From the NCBI RefSeq assembly GCF_031846585.1, contig NZ_JAVRHK010000008.1:132071-196070 (forward strand): a stretch of DNA of 64,000 nucleotides, given 5' to 3'. The notes under the pieces were generated by a model. The model was not told the origin of the DNA, searched no databases, and worked only from the letters and a program-made list of their open reading frames with translations. Numbering within the stretch: position 1 is the first letter of the stretch; the number at the start of each line of letters is the position of its first letter. This DNA is from Autumnicola musiva. Its GTDB lineage: Bacteria; Bacteroidota; Bacteroidia; Flavobacteriales; Flavobacteriaceae. This document shows, piece by piece, positions 32,688-42,508 of this stretch. The position numbers and the translations under genes are program-made.

Positions 32688-35621
32688 ATGACTTTGAAAG
32701 CAGCTCCGAAAATCCTGTTTTTCAGTGTACTTTTTTTCCTATCATTCTTTAACCTAACAGCTCAGCAAACCAGTCCGTTAATAAGTAAAGATTTTACCGC
32801 TCAGAAAAAGTGGGTGGACAGCCTTTATAATACATTAACCTTAAAGGAAAAAGTAGGGCAGCTGTTTATGGTTGATGTTTTTTCCAGTGGAACTGATGCT
32901 GAAATTGATAAAACGAGGAAACTGATTGAAGAAGAAAAGATAGGTGGTGTCATCTTTTCTAAAGGTGGTCCGTTGAGACAGGCGAGATTAACAAATGAAT
33001 TTCAGCAAAATACTGAAGTACCGCTGCTCATTGGTATGGATGCGGAATGGGGCCTGGCAATGAGACTGGATTCCACTTTTGCACTTCCATGGAATATGAC
33101 ATTGGGCGCCGTACAAAATAATGATCTTATTGAAGAGGCAGGTGCAGCAATCTCCCGAAATGCCAAAAGGCTTGGAGTGCATATCAACTTTGCCCCGGTG
33201 GTGGATATTAATACCAATCCAGAGAATCCCATTATTGGTAACCGCTCCTTTGGGGAGAATAAGAAGAAAGTTGCTAATAAAGCCCTTGCTTTTATGAAAG
33301 GAATGCAGCGGGAAGGGATTCTTTCCAGTGCAAAACATTTTCCGGGCCACGGGGATACCAGTTCAGATTCCCATAAAACCTTACCCACTATTTCTTTCTC
33401 AAAAAGGAGGATAGATAGTGTGGAGGTATATCCTTACCGAAAGATGATTCAAGAAGGATTATCCAGTGTAATGGTAGCCCATTTAAATGTTCCCTCCCTT
33501 GAAAAAGAGAAAGGAGTTCCTTCGTCCCTAAGTAAAGCTATTGTTACAGATTTGCTTAAAAATGAACTTGACTTCCATGGACTTATTTTTACCGATGCCC
33601 TGAACATGAAAGGCGCTTCTAATTATAGCGAACCGGGAGATATAGATCTTGCCGCTTTTTTGGCGGGTAATGATGTGCTGTTAATTTCTGAAGATGTCCC
33701 TGAAGCTTCCCGAAAAATTATTGATGCATATAAAGAGGGAACAATTACAGAACAACGCCTTAGCCATTCGGTTAAGAAAATACTCTACGCCAAGTACAAG
33801 TCCGGCTTAAACAATTATGAGCCGGTAGATACTACTTATTTATTTGAAGAATTAAACAATATTCGTGATAAGGCCTTATTTGATAAACTGACAGAAAATT
33901 CTATTACCGTTCTAAAGAATAATACTGGAATTTTACCTGTAAAGAAGCTTGCAGAAAAGAAAATTGCCTATGTGAATTTTGGAGATGGAGACGGGAGCGC
34001 TTTTTTGGAGCAGCTTAAAAAATATACTAAAATTGATTGGGTAAGGGCAAATACTCTTTCTGATTTACAGGAGAAATTAGCTGCCTACGATCAGGTAATC
34101 GTGGGATTCCACAAAGCAGATCCAAATCCCTGGGCCACTTATAGATTTTCTGAAAAAGAGATCGTATGGCTTTATCAGATAGCAAGGCATAATAAAATCA
34201 CATTAAGCATTTTTGCAAGACCCTATGCCTTACTTGACATCCCGTCTTTTACTGATATTGAAGCTGTGGTGCTGGGATATCAGAATAATGAAACAGCGCA
34301 GCAAAAAGTAGCCCAGGTGCTTTTTGGAGCTACGGAGGCAAAAGGAAAATTGCCGGTTAGTATCGGTAAAGAATTTCCCGAAGGTACCGGTCTTCGCACA
34401 AGAAACTTAAACAGGCTTAGCTACGGTATTCCTGAAACCGTAGGGATGAATTCGGCGAAACTGGAAAAAATTGACTCTATTATTAATTATGCAATAGCGG
34501 AAAAAATGACTCCGGGTGCCCAGATTCTGGTTGCGCGTAAAGGAAAAGTAATTTATCAGCGCAATTTTGGGTATCAAAAATATGAAGAGAATTTACCGGT
34601 AACTGACACTACTGTTTATGACCTGGCATCACTCACTAAGATTCTGGCAACCTTACCTTTTATAATGGAACAGGAGGAAAAGGACATTATAAGTTTTGAT
34701 ACTACTCTGGGGGAGTTGATGCCAATTTTCAGGGGGTCCAATAAAGAAAATATCAGGCTGCAGGATATGCTGATGCATTACGCCCGGCTAAAGGTGTGGA
34801 TTCCTTTTTACGTTTCAACTCTTGATAAAAAGACCAGGAAACCTTCAGACGTTTTCTACAATAAAATTCCTGCTGAAGCTTTTCATACCCAGGTGGCAGA
34901 CCATATGTATATAAGAGATGATGCCCAGGATACTATTCTTTCGGTTATACGTGACAGTAGCCTGGAAAGGAAGAAAGAATACAAGTACAGTGATTTGCCT
35001 TTTTATATTCTGAAGTATTACCTGGAAGATTTCTATAAAACAAATATGCATGCCCTTACCCAGGAAAAATTTTATCGCCCCCTGGGTGCCAATTATACCG
35101 GTTACCTGCCTTTAAGCCGCTTCAGCATTGAGCAAATAGCTCCTACTGAAGAAGATAAGCTTTGGAGGTCACAAACCGTTCATGGTTATGTACATGATCA
35201 GGGAGCTGCCATGCAGGGGGGAATTGGCGGTCATGCCGGTTTATTTAGTAACTCAAATGATGTTGCCAAAATTATGCAGATGTACCTTAATGGTGGCAAT
35301 TACGGTGGTGAAGAATTTCTGAAGCCGGAAACAATCTCAAAATTTAATACCTGCTATTATTGCGATCAGGATGTAAGGCGCGGAGTTGGTTTCGACAAAC
35401 CCCAATTACATAATGCGGGGCCTACCTGTGGTTGCGCGTCCCCTGCCAGTTTTGGACATAGCGGGTTTACGGGAACTTTTGCCTGGGCTGACCCGGCGGA
35501 AGAAATTATATATGTATTTTTGTCTAACAGGACATATCCCGATTCCAACAACAGGGAATTGATAAGGAAAGACATCAGGTCTAAAATACAGAAAGTAATT
35601 TACGAAGCCATAGATTTCTAG
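32688..35621 (+). CDS. GH3 beta-N-acetylhexosaminidase fused to class C beta-lactamase-like serine hydrolase
   Basis: 977 residues with signal peptide (to about LTAQ, residue 25). GH3 domain about 40-375: KHFPGHGDTSSDSH (216-229), the NagZ-type His loop, and nucleophile Asp303 in FTDALNMKG. A second GH3-associated domain follows to about 565. A serine beta-lactamase/penicillin-binding-like domain (about 590-970) has SLTK (Ser648, Lys651) and GGHAGLFS as its KTG equivalent. Such fusions, common in Bacteroidota, probably hydrolyse GlcNAc-anhydroMurNAc and a peptide or ester bond on wall fragments in the periplasm. The gene starts at the base after the upstream stop. Confidence 0.88.
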   Translation: MTLKAAPKILFFSVLFFLSFFNLTAQQTSPLISKDFTAQKKWVDSLYNTLTLKEKVGQLFMVDVFSSGTDAEIDKTRKLIEEEKIGGVIFSKGGPLRQARLTNEFQQNTEVPLLIGMDAEWGLAMRLDSTFALPWNMTLGAVQNNDLIEEAGAAISRNAKRLGVHINFAPVVDINTNPENPIIGNRSFGENKKKVANKALAFMKGMQREGILSSAKHFPGHGDTSSDSHKTLPTISFSKRRIDSVEVYPYRKMIQEGLSSVMVAHLNVPSLEKEKGVPSSLSKAIVTDLLKNELDFHGLIFTDALNMKGASNYSEPGDIDLAAFLAGNDVLLISEDVPEASRKIIDAYKEGTITEQRLSHSVKKILYAKYKSGLNNYEPVDTTYLFEELNNIRDKALFDKLTENSITVLKNNTGILPVKKLAEKKIAYVNFGDGDGSAFLEQLKKYTKIDWVRANTLSDLQEKLAAYDQVIVGFHKADPNPWATYRFSEKEIVWLYQIARHNKITLSIFARPYALLDIPSFTDIEAVVLGYQNNETAQQKVAQVLFGATEAKGKLPVSIGKEFPEGTGLRTRNLNRLSYGIPETVGMNSAKLEKIDSIINYAIAEKMTPGAQILVARKGKVIYQRNFGYQKYEENLPVTDTTVYDLASLTKILATLPFIMEQEEKDIISFDTTLGELMPIFRGSNKENIRLQDMLMHYARLKVWIPFYVSTLDKKTRKPSDVFYNKIPAEAFHTQVADHMYIRDDAQDTILSVIRDSSLERKKEYKYSDLPFYILKYYLEDFYKTNMHALTQEKFYRPLGANYTGYLPLSRFSIEQIAPTEEDKLWRSQTVHGYVHDQGAAMQGGIGGHAGLFSNSNDVAKIMQMYLNGGNYGGEEFLKPETISKFNTCYYCDQDVRRGVGFDKPQLHNAGPTCGCASPASFGHSGFTGTFAWADPAEEIIYVFLSNRTYPDSNNRELIRKDIRSKIQKVIYEAIDF

Positions 35622-35672
35622 ATGACTTAAAAGTGAGTTTTTGGTCTCAGGTCCTTTTAAAGAAATGAATAA

Positions 35673-36803
35673 ATGAAAATTGCTATTGTTTGTTACCCCA
35701 CCTTTGGTGGAAGTGGGGTGGTAGCCACTGAACTTGGGCTGGCGCTCTCCAGAAGAGGCCATGAAATCCACTTTATAACCTATAAACAACCGGTAAGGTT
35801 GGATCAGCTCTCCAGTAATGTACGTTTTCATGAAGTGCATGTGCCGGAATATCCTCTTTTTCATTATCAGCCTTATGAATTGGCGCTTAGCAGTAAACTG
35901 GTAAACATGGTAAAGCTGCATGGAATAGAACTTTTGCATGTGCACTATGCCATTCCTCATGCCTATGCCGGTTATATGGCTAAGAAAATGCTGGAAGAAG
36001 AAGGCATTTTTATTCCAATGGTTACTACTTTACACGGTACAGATATTACTCTTGTTGGCCGCCATCCTTTTTATAAACCTGCAGTAAAATTCAGTATAAA
36101 CAGCAGTGATGTGGTAACATCAGTGTCACAAAGTCTTAAAGAAGACACCCTTGATTCTTTCAATATTACCAAAGAGATCCAGGTGGTGCCTAATTTTATA
36201 GATGTAAGCAAGTACAAGCGAAAATCTTTTACTGATTGCCAGCGTGAAATGATGGCTGCTGAAGATGAAAAGATTATAACCCATGTGAGTAATTTCAGGA
36301 AAGTAAAGCGAATTGATGATGTGGTGAGGATTTTCTATGAAATTCAGAAGAAAATTAAATCCAGATTAATGATGGTGGGGGAAGGTCCTGAAAAAGAAAT
36401 GGCAGAAGAAATGGTAAAGGATCTGGAAATTCAGGATAAGGTTCTGTTCCTTGGAGAAAGCCATGAGATTGATAAAATCCTATGTTTTTCAGATTTGTTT
36501 CTTTTACCTTCGGAAAAGGAAAGTTTTGGTTTGGCAGCGCTAGAGGCTATGGTTAACAGAGTTCCTGTTATTTCCACCAATACCGGTGGCCTTCCTGAAG
36601 TTAATATTGATGGAGTTTCCGGATTTTTGAATAATGTTGGTGATGTAAAACAAATGGCTGAAAATGCAATTTTTATACTTGAAGATAAAGAACGGCTTCA
36701 GCAATTTAAGAATAATGCACGTCAGGAAGCCGAAAAATTTGATATCAGTGTGGTTGTTCCACAATATGAAGCATTATACCAAAACCTATTGGAAAAAGTT
36801 TAA
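35673..36803 (+). CDS. bshA: N-acetyl-alpha-D-glucosaminyl L-malate synthase BshA
   Basis: 376 residues, GT4 family. The N-terminal CYPTFGGSGVVATELG and the malate-site stretch YAIPHAYAGYMA are hallmarks of BshA; TLHGTDITLVG, VSNFRKVKRIDDV and ESFGLAALEAM with the E(x7)E catalytic pattern complete the fold. It joins GlcNAc to L-malate, the first step of bacillithiol synthesis in the cytosol. BshB and BshC are not in the window. A perfect terminator follows 17 bases beyond its stop, so bshA ends the transcript that starts at the promoter near 32178, unless it has its own start in the 51-base gap. Confidence 0.95.
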   Translation: MKIAIVCYPTFGGSGVVATELGLALSRRGHEIHFITYKQPVRLDQLSSNVRFHEVHVPEYPLFHYQPYELALSSKLVNMVKLHGIELLHVHYAIPHAYAGYMAKKMLEEEGIFIPMVTTLHGTDITLVGRHPFYKPAVKFSINSSDVVTSVSQSLKEDTLDSFNITKEIQVVPNFIDVSKYKRKSFTDCQREMMAAEDEKIITHVSNFRKVKRIDDVVRIFYEIQKKIKSRLMMVGEGPEKEMAEEMVKDLEIQDKVLFLGESHEIDKILCFSDLFLLPSEKESFGLAALEAMVNRVPVISTNTGGLPEVNIDGVSGFLNNVGDVKQMAENAIFILEDKERLQQFKNNARQEAEKFDISVVVPQYEALYQNLLEKV

Positions 36804-36819
36804 AATCAGATATTTCAAC

Positions 36820-36857
36820 AATAAAAAAGTGGGAGCAAAAACTCCCACTTTTTTATT
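36820..36857. terminator. perfect 16-bp stem terminator after bshA
   Basis: Arms AATAAAAAAGTGGGAG (36820-36835) and CTCCCACTTTTTTATT (36842-36857) pair exactly around a CAAAAA loop. A and T runs on both sides make it usable for bshA and for the converging outer-membrane protein gene. Confidence 0.9.
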
Positions 36858-36919
36858 GATTTTCAACTCTCATTAAGTTTTAATTCTTCGGGGTTGACCG
36901 AAGTTTTTGATTATTTTAC

Positions 36920-37426
36920 TTAAAACTGATATCTCACACTTACAGCGATATCCGGTGTGAAATCATCAAAATAATCATAACTGCTCAGGCTAATTTCAGG
37001 ACGAAGGTCCAGGGAAACCATAAGTGGAATATCAAAATTATATTCAATTCCCACATCACCGGCTATTGCAAAAAAAGCTCCTTCGTCAGCTTCAACTCCT
37101 TCATAATCTCTTTCATCAGAAACTCCGCCAATACCTGCACCTGCTCCGGCATACCAGTTAAAATCACCTTCAATATTCCAAACCCACTGGTAAAGTCCCA
37201 CTACTTTAAAGGCACTAAACTGGTCGCTGTCGTTTCTCCAACCCAGGTCTACCTCCAGGCGGTTATTTTCCATTCCCAATGCTCTCTGGTATGAAACTTC
37301 AGCACCAAATCCGCCACCGCCTCCAAGGCGCAAACCAATAGCGTTATCTGATATTTCCTGTGCTTTTGCTCCAGTGAAAAATGCTGCACCAATACTTAGG
37401 GCTGCGAGTAAAAATAACTTTTTCAT
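36920..37426 (-). CDS. small outer-membrane beta-barrel protein
   Basis: 168 residues from the ATG at 37426; the frame is open 24 codons further up but that crosses the promoter. A signal peptide MKKLFLLAALSIGAAFF...AKA is followed by alternating strands (AIGLRLGGGGGFGAEVSYQR; NRLEVDLGWRND; DFNWYAGAGAGIGGV) and a C-terminal aromatic YQF, the classical end of an eight-stranded barrel. Exact function unknown; OmpW/OmpX-like size. A canonical promoter drives it alone and the bshA terminator sits beyond its stop. Confidence 0.8.
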   Translation of the reverse strand: MKKLFLLAALSIGAAFFTGAKAQEISDNAIGLRLGGGGGFGAEVSYQRALGMENNRLEVDLGWRNDSDQFSAFKVVGLYQWVWNIEGDFNWYAGAGAGIGGVSDERDYEGVEADEGAFFAIAGDVGIEYNFDIPLMVSLDLRPEISLSSYDYFDDFTPDIAVSVRYQF

Positions 37427-37453
37427 TCTCTGTAATTTTTCTTGTTTGTTTGA

Positions 37454-37482
37454 CAAATTTAAATGATCAATTATAAGGCAAA
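37454..37482 (-). promoter_or_regulatory. canonical promoter TTTG-N17-TAAATTTG
   Basis: On the minus strand TTTG (37482-37479) and TAAATTTG (37461-37454), spaced by 17 bases, lie 28 bases before the ATG at 37426. This decides the start of the beta-barrel gene, because the longer frame would begin upstream of the transcript start. Confidence 0.7.
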
Positions 37483-37568
37483 CGTGCATATGCGCCAATC
37501 TATTGTTAATAATGATTAAAAATGTGTTAAGCAGATTCAGATGAAATCCTTAATTTTAGAATTTTATT

Positions 37569-40487
37569 ATGATGAAAGATTTAGAGGCCCTGGCCCAGAA
37601 CCTAGAAGGAGAACTTTTTTATGATAATTTGTGGCGTTCTATTTATGCCACAGATGCATCTGTTTATCGTGAATTGCCCCTTGCAGTATGTTATCCTAAA
37701 AATGAAAAGGATCTGAAAATCCTTATCAATTATGCTGCTCAGCAAGGCACTTCGCTTATACCCAGAACCGCCGGCACTTCACTGGCCGGGCAATGTGTGG
37801 GAACTGGGATAGTGGTAGATGTTTCCAGGTATTTCACAAAGATTTTGGAAATAAATACTGAAAATAAAACTGTAAGGCTACAGCCGGGAGTAATCCGGGA
37901 TGATTTAAACAGGATATTAAAGGAGCACGGTTTGTTTTTTGGTCCTAATACCTCTACATCCAATCGCTGTATGATTGGTGGAATGGTTGGAAATAACTCC
38001 AGCGGAACCACTTCGATTAAATATGGAACTACCCGGGAAAAAGTTATCTCCTTGAAAACTATTCTGAGTGATGGCAGCAATGCAGAATTCAATTATATTT
38101 CCAATTTGGCCTTTGGTGAAAAACTTCAGCAGCAAAACCTGGAAGGAAAAATTTACAGGGAGATAAAAGATAAACTGTCTTCAGAAGAAAACCAGAAGGA
38201 AATAAAAGAAAAGTTTCCTCCACGGGAAATGCACCGCAGGAATACCGGATACGCTATAGATGATCTCTTATACACCCAGGTTTTTGATGTGAATAATGAA
38301 GAGGAATTCAACATGGCGAAATTTCTTGCCGGGAGTGAGGGTACCTTGGCCTTTACAACAGAAATAACTTTGCAACTGGACACCTTACCGCCTCCCAAAG
38401 CTTCTATGGTTGCTGCACATTATACTTCCGTTGAAGCTTGCCTGCAGGCTGTTGTCCCGGCGATGCAACATCCTTTATTCACCTGTGAAATGATGGATAA
38501 GACCATTCTGGACTGTACCAAGCAGAATTTGAAATATAAGGAAAACAGGTTTTTTATAGAGGGAGATCCTAAAGCTATTCTAATGCTTGAACTAAGGGCG
38601 AATAGTGAAGAAGAATTACAGAAGCAAACTAAAGAACTTCTCAATACAATGGAATCTTCCGGCCTTGGTTATGCTTTCCCTGTTCTTTTTGGAGAGCAGA
38701 TTGAGCTGGCGCTGGAGCTGCGTAAAGCAGGATTGGGACTCTTGGGTAATATAGCCGGAGATCGCAAAGCTGTAGCCTGTATAGAAGATACGGCTGTGGC
38801 ACTTCCTTACCTGTCTTCTTATATAAATGATTTTACAGAGGTAATGAGTAAGTATAAGCAGGATGCGGTATATTATGCACATGCCGGGGCAGGAGAACTA
38901 CATCTAAGGCCCATCCTGGATTTAAAGAAATCTGAAGATGTAAAACTGTTTCGCAGTATTACTGAAGATGTGGCAAAACTGGTTAAAAAGTACAATGGCT
39001 CCATGAGTGGAGAGCATGGTGACGGCAGAGTAAGGGCTGAGTTTATTGAATATATGATTGGCTCAAAAAATTATCAGATTTTGAAGGAGCTGAAGTTAAC
39101 ATTTGATCCGCAAAATATTTTTAATCCCGGTAAAATTATAGATGCCGCACCAATGGATACTTCTTTTAGATATGAAGTAGATAGGAAAGAACCTGAAATT
39201 GAAACCTTAATGGATTTTTCCGAATCTCAGGGTATTTTACGTTTATCTGAACAATGTAATGGTAGTGGAGATTGCCGAAAATCTTCAGAATCCGGGGGAA
39301 CTATGTGCCCAAGTTACAGGGCTACTAAAAATGAAAAAGACACCACCCGTGCCAGGGCAAATGCTTTAAGAGAATTTCTGACCAATTCAGAAAAAAAGAA
39401 CCGCTTTAATAACGACGAATTAAAAGAAGTTTTTGATTTATGTATAAGTTGTAAAGGCTGTAAAAGTGAATGCCCTTCAAGTGTAGATGTTGCCGCCCTA
39501 AAAGCTGAATTTCAATACCAGTACCAGAAGGAAAACGGCTTTACCCGTAGAAATAAAATGTTCGTTAATAATGCCAAAATGAACCGCCTTGGTTCCAAAG
39601 CACCTGGTGTAACCAACTTTTTCTTCCGGAATAAAATTACTTCCGGAGTGGCAAAAAAGACTTTAGGAATAGCAAGTGAGCGGAGTCTTCCCCAGTTGGC
39701 AAAAGAGACGGTATGGAATTACTTTAAAAATAACAGGAATCGCCTGAAGGTCGAAAAACCAATAAAGACCGTTTATCTCTTCAATGATGAATTTACAAAT
39801 TATCTTGATGCCCCAATTGGGATTGATGCCCTAGAGCTACTCTCAAAACTGCGTTACCAGGTTGAGTTGGTGGAACATGGCGAAAGTGGCCGCAGCCATC
39901 TTTCCAAAGGCTTTCTGAAAGAGGCTAAAATTTTGGCAAATAATAATATAAATGTTTTCAAAAAACTGATCTCTTTAGAAACTCCGCTTATTGGAATTGA
40001 GCCATCTGCTATTTTAAGTTTCCGGGATGAGTATCACCGTTTAGCAGAAAATAAAGAAGATGCAGAAGCACTTGCAAAAAATTGTTTTCTCATTGAAGAA
40101 TTTTTAAAACAGGAAATTTCGCTGGGAAATATAAAAGCATCTTCTTTCACTTCAGAAGCAAAAGAAATCAAGATACACGGGCATTGTCATCAAAAAGCAC
40201 TTTCAAATACCTCATATACTTTTACCGTTCTTAATTTTCCGGAAAACTTTAAGGTTACTATTATTCCTTCGGGATGTTGTGGTATGGCAGGTTCTTTTGG
40301 TTATGAAAAAGAGCATTATGAAGTGAGCATGAGCATTGGAGAACAAACTTTGTTTCCTGCCGTTAGAAAAGCGCCTGAAGATACCATTATAGCCGCTAAT
40401 GGTACCAGTTGCAGGCATCAGATAAAAGATGGTACCAAAAGAGAGGCTATGCACCCTGTAAGTATCTTAAGAAATGCTTTAAGATAA
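37569..40487 (+). CDS. FAD-linked oxidase fused to Fe-S/CCG domains (YdiJ-like 2-hydroxyacid dehydrogenase)
   Basis: 972 residues. The PCMH-type FAD domain (about 20-250) has PRTAGTSLAGQCVG and GGMVGNNSSGTTSIKYG. An FAD oxidase C-terminal domain follows to about 530, with SGEHGDGRVRAEF. Then come 4Fe-4S cysteines (CNGSGDCRKSS...MCPSYRATKNE and CISCKGCKSECP) and a CCG-like end with GHCHQK and SGCCGMAGSFG. This single-chain layout matches the YdiJ/D-2-hydroxyglutarate dehydrogenase group, related to glycolate oxidase GlcDEF. It probably oxidises a D-2-hydroxyacid and gives electrons to the quinone pool. The substrate is not determinable here. Confidence 0.88.
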   Translation: MMKDLEALAQNLEGELFYDNLWRSIYATDASVYRELPLAVCYPKNEKDLKILINYAAQQGTSLIPRTAGTSLAGQCVGTGIVVDVSRYFTKILEINTENKTVRLQPGVIRDDLNRILKEHGLFFGPNTSTSNRCMIGGMVGNNSSGTTSIKYGTTREKVISLKTILSDGSNAEFNYISNLAFGEKLQQQNLEGKIYREIKDKLSSEENQKEIKEKFPPREMHRRNTGYAIDDLLYTQVFDVNNEEEFNMAKFLAGSEGTLAFTTEITLQLDTLPPPKASMVAAHYTSVEACLQAVVPAMQHPLFTCEMMDKTILDCTKQNLKYKENRFFIEGDPKAILMLELRANSEEELQKQTKELLNTMESSGLGYAFPVLFGEQIELALELRKAGLGLLGNIAGDRKAVACIEDTAVALPYLSSYINDFTEVMSKYKQDAVYYAHAGAGELHLRPILDLKKSEDVKLFRSITEDVAKLVKKYNGSMSGEHGDGRVRAEFIEYMIGSKNYQILKELKLTFDPQNIFNPGKIIDAAPMDTSFRYEVDRKEPEIETLMDFSESQGILRLSEQCNGSGDCRKSSESGGTMCPSYRATKNEKDTTRARANALREFLTNSEKKNRFNNDELKEVFDLCISCKGCKSECPSSVDVAALKAEFQYQYQKENGFTRRNKMFVNNAKMNRLGSKAPGVTNFFFRNKITSGVAKKTLGIASERSLPQLAKETVWNYFKNNRNRLKVEKPIKTVYLFNDEFTNYLDAPIGIDALELLSKLRYQVELVEHGESGRSHLSKGFLKEAKILANNNINVFKKLISLETPLIGIEPSAILSFRDEYHRLAENKEDAEALAKNCFLIEEFLKQEISLGNIKASSFTSEAKEIKIHGHCHQKALSNTSYTFTVLNFPENFKVTIIPSGCCGMAGSFGYEKEHYEVSMSIGEQTLFPAVRKAPEDTIIAANGTSCRHQIKDGTKREAMHPVSILRNALR

Positions 40488-40548
40488 TAAGCCGAAGATT
40501 AACAAAACATTGTTAGCTTCATTAAAAAAACGGGCACAATTTTATTTT

Positions 40549-40556
40549 TATATTTG
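40549..40556 (+). promoter_or_regulatory. -7 box TATATTTG for the sensor kinase
   Basis: TATATTTG matches TAnnTTTG and overlaps a possible TTG start at 40554, which it therefore argues against. Start near 40563 leaves a 12-base leader before the ATG at 40575. Confidence 0.55.
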
Positions 40557-40574
40557 GAGCGTAATCCCCTTTAT

Positions 40575-42125
40575 ATGGAAAACGATTCCAGGACAGATCA
40601 TAAAAGTGATACTACAGAAAATCTAAAGGCTGAAATAAAAAGGCTGCACTCTCTTCTTGATCATGAAAAGGAAGTAAATAACCGGTATAAAGATATTGTG
40701 CATTCTTCCCCATCTTTAATAGCTTTTCTTAAAGGGGAAGAACTAGTTATTGATATAGCAAATAAAGCCATATTGGATAATTGGGGAAAAGGGGATGCTA
40801 TAATTGGGAAACCATTAATGAAAGCTATTCCGGAACTTGAAGGACAGGGGTTTTATGAATTATTAATGAAGGTGTATCATACAGGAGAAGTGGTACAGGC
40901 TTATGAAATGCCGGGAACCCATTTAGTAAATGGAGTAAAGAAACTGGATTATTTCGATTTTTTTTATCAGCCACAAAGGAACCTGCAGGGAAAAATTGAA
41001 GGAGTAGGTATAATTGCCACTAATGTTTCCGCTCAGGCAGAACTTCATAATCAGCTAAAAGAAAGTGAACTTAAGCTCAGGCAGCTCATAGATTTTATGC
41101 CTCACAAAATTACAATTGCAGATACTTCAGGAAATTCTTATTACTTTAACAGGAGCTGGCAGGAATATACCGGCTTATCTATGGCAGATCTGGTTAAGCA
41201 GGACAGGTCTAAATATGTGCATCCAAAGGAAAAGGAGTATGTAAAGAACTGTGTAAAACAAGCTTTAACTACAGGTGAAGACCTGGAGCTGGAAATGCGT
41301 ATTCTGGATAAGAATGGAAACTATAAATGGCACCTCACCCGGGGTATTGCTTTAAGGGATAAAGTCGGGAAAATTATTAACTGGGTAAGTTCCAGTACAG
41401 AAATCCAGAAGCTTAAAGAGGATGAAAGAAAAAAAGAAAATTTTCTGAAATTGGTTAGTCATGAATTAAAAACACCTGTAACTTCCATTAAAGGTTACAC
41501 TCAATTATTAACTTCTATTCTGGCTAAAAATAAAGAAGCTAAAGTTAAAAATATACCAATGTCTGCTTACCTTGGAAGAATTGAAAATCAGGTGGAGCGT
41601 CAAATAAGATTAATCTCTGAAATTCTGGACCTTTCAAGAATTGAAGAGAATGAACTGGAATTTAACAAGCAGGAATTTGTTCTTAATGAACTTATTGAGG
41701 AAACAGTCCAGGATATACGTCATTCAAATATTGAGTCAACATCTATAATAATTTCCAATTCACTAAATTGTAATGTGCTGGCAGATCGTGGAAGGATAGG
41801 TCAGGTGCTGGTTAATATTATTACAAATGCTATTAAATATTCTCCTGATAAAAAGGAAATATTTATTAATATTGAAAAGGAAAAAGAAAATTTTGTTTCC
41901 ATAAAAGTAAAAGACAGCGGAATTGGAATTAATGAAAATGAACTCGCGAAAATATTCCAGCGCTTTTATCGTGTGGGAGCACAAAATGAAGGCACCTATG
42001 CAGGATTTGGAATAGGTCTCTTCCTTTCCAATGAAATAATAAAACGCCACGGAGGCTCTATAAATGTGGAAAGCACCTTTGGTGAAGGTTCAGAATTTAC
42101 AATTTCTTTACCTTATATAAATTAG
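40575..42125 (+). CDS. PAS-domain sensor histidine kinase
   Basis: 516 residues from the ATG at 40575. A short coiled coil (about 15-40) leads to two PAS domains (about 38-155 and 165-280, the second with the PAC-like LDKNGNYKWHLTRG). HisKA has the phosphoacceptor His296 in LVSHELKTPVTSIKGY. The ATPase domain shows the N box NIITNAIKYSP, G1 KDSGIGINENE and G2 GFGIGLFLS. No membrane segment is seen, so it is a cytosolic sensor. It is paired with the receiver protein 5 bases downstream. The signal is unknown; no haem or flavin PAS signature was recognised. Confidence 0.92.
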   Translation: MENDSRTDHKSDTTENLKAEIKRLHSLLDHEKEVNNRYKDIVHSSPSLIAFLKGEELVIDIANKAILDNWGKGDAIIGKPLMKAIPELEGQGFYELLMKVYHTGEVVQAYEMPGTHLVNGVKKLDYFDFFYQPQRNLQGKIEGVGIIATNVSAQAELHNQLKESELKLRQLIDFMPHKITIADTSGNSYYFNRSWQEYTGLSMADLVKQDRSKYVHPKEKEYVKNCVKQALTTGEDLELEMRILDKNGNYKWHLTRGIALRDKVGKIINWVSSSTEIQKLKEDERKKENFLKLVSHELKTPVTSIKGYTQLLTSILAKNKEAKVKNIPMSAYLGRIENQVERQIRLISEILDLSRIEENELEFNKQEFVLNELIEETVQDIRHSNIESTSIIISNSLNCNVLADRGRIGQVLVNIITNAIKYSPDKKEIFINIEKEKENFVSIKVKDSGIGINENELAKIFQRFYRVGAQNEGTYAGFGIGLFLSNEIIKRHGGSINVESTFGEGSEFTISLPYIN

Positions 42126-42130
42126 AAACA

Positions 42131-42508
42131 ATGGCCAGAATTTTAGTAGTAGACGATGATATGTCCATAGGTTATATGATAAGAGATATCCTCGAATTTA
42201 AAAACCATGATGTAACATTGTCCCAGAAACCTTTGGAAACCAAACAGAACGTAATCAATAACGATATAGAACTTGTTTTGCTGGATAAACTTATCTCAGG
42301 GGTAGATGGCACAGATGTTTGCAGTGAATTAAAAAAGGATGAGAAAGTGGCTCATATCCCTGTGGTAATGATGTCTGCTCTTCATAATGCCGATGAAATT
42401 TGTAAAAATGCAGGGGCTGTAGATTTCATTGCAAAACCTTTTGATATGGCTACTTTGCTAACCCGGATTGACGAAGTTTTAGCGGCTAACTCTAATAATG
42501 AAAAATGA
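42131..42508 (+). CDS. single-domain response regulator
   Basis: 125 residues, a receiver domain only. VVDDD (acidic pocket, residues 6-10), phosphoacceptor Asp52 in LVLLDKL, Ser82 in MMSAL and Lys102 in FIAKPFD are complete. There is no output domain, so it must act through protein contacts, for example in a phosphorelay or on the motility or stress machinery. It is almost certainly phosphorylated by the kinase encoded immediately upstream. The first Asp pair and the hydrophobic strands are intact, indicating a functional domain. Confidence 0.92.
   Translation: MARILVVDDDMSIGYMIRDILEFKNHDVTLSQKPLETKQNVINNDIELVLLDKLISGVDGTDVCSELKKDEKVAHIPVVMMSALHNADEICKNAGAVDFIAKPFDMATLLTRIDEVLAANSNNEK

Noticed and set aside
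33002..33388. 128-codon minus-strand frame inside the GH3 domain
   Set aside because: Antisense to conserved catalytic motifs, with composition typical of a shadow frame.
35406..35960. 184-codon open frame on the minus strand opposite the GH3 fusion and bshA
   Set aside because: It lies opposite two well-supported genes, has no family likeness and runs through the gap between them; a shadow of the coding strand.
37427..37498. Longer frame of the beta-barrel gene
   Set aside because: It spans the canonical promoter and precedes a clear signal peptide at the ATG at 37426.
40554..40574. TTG start for the sensor kinase
   Set aside because: The TTG is part of the -7 box TATATTTG, so it lies upstream of the transcript start.
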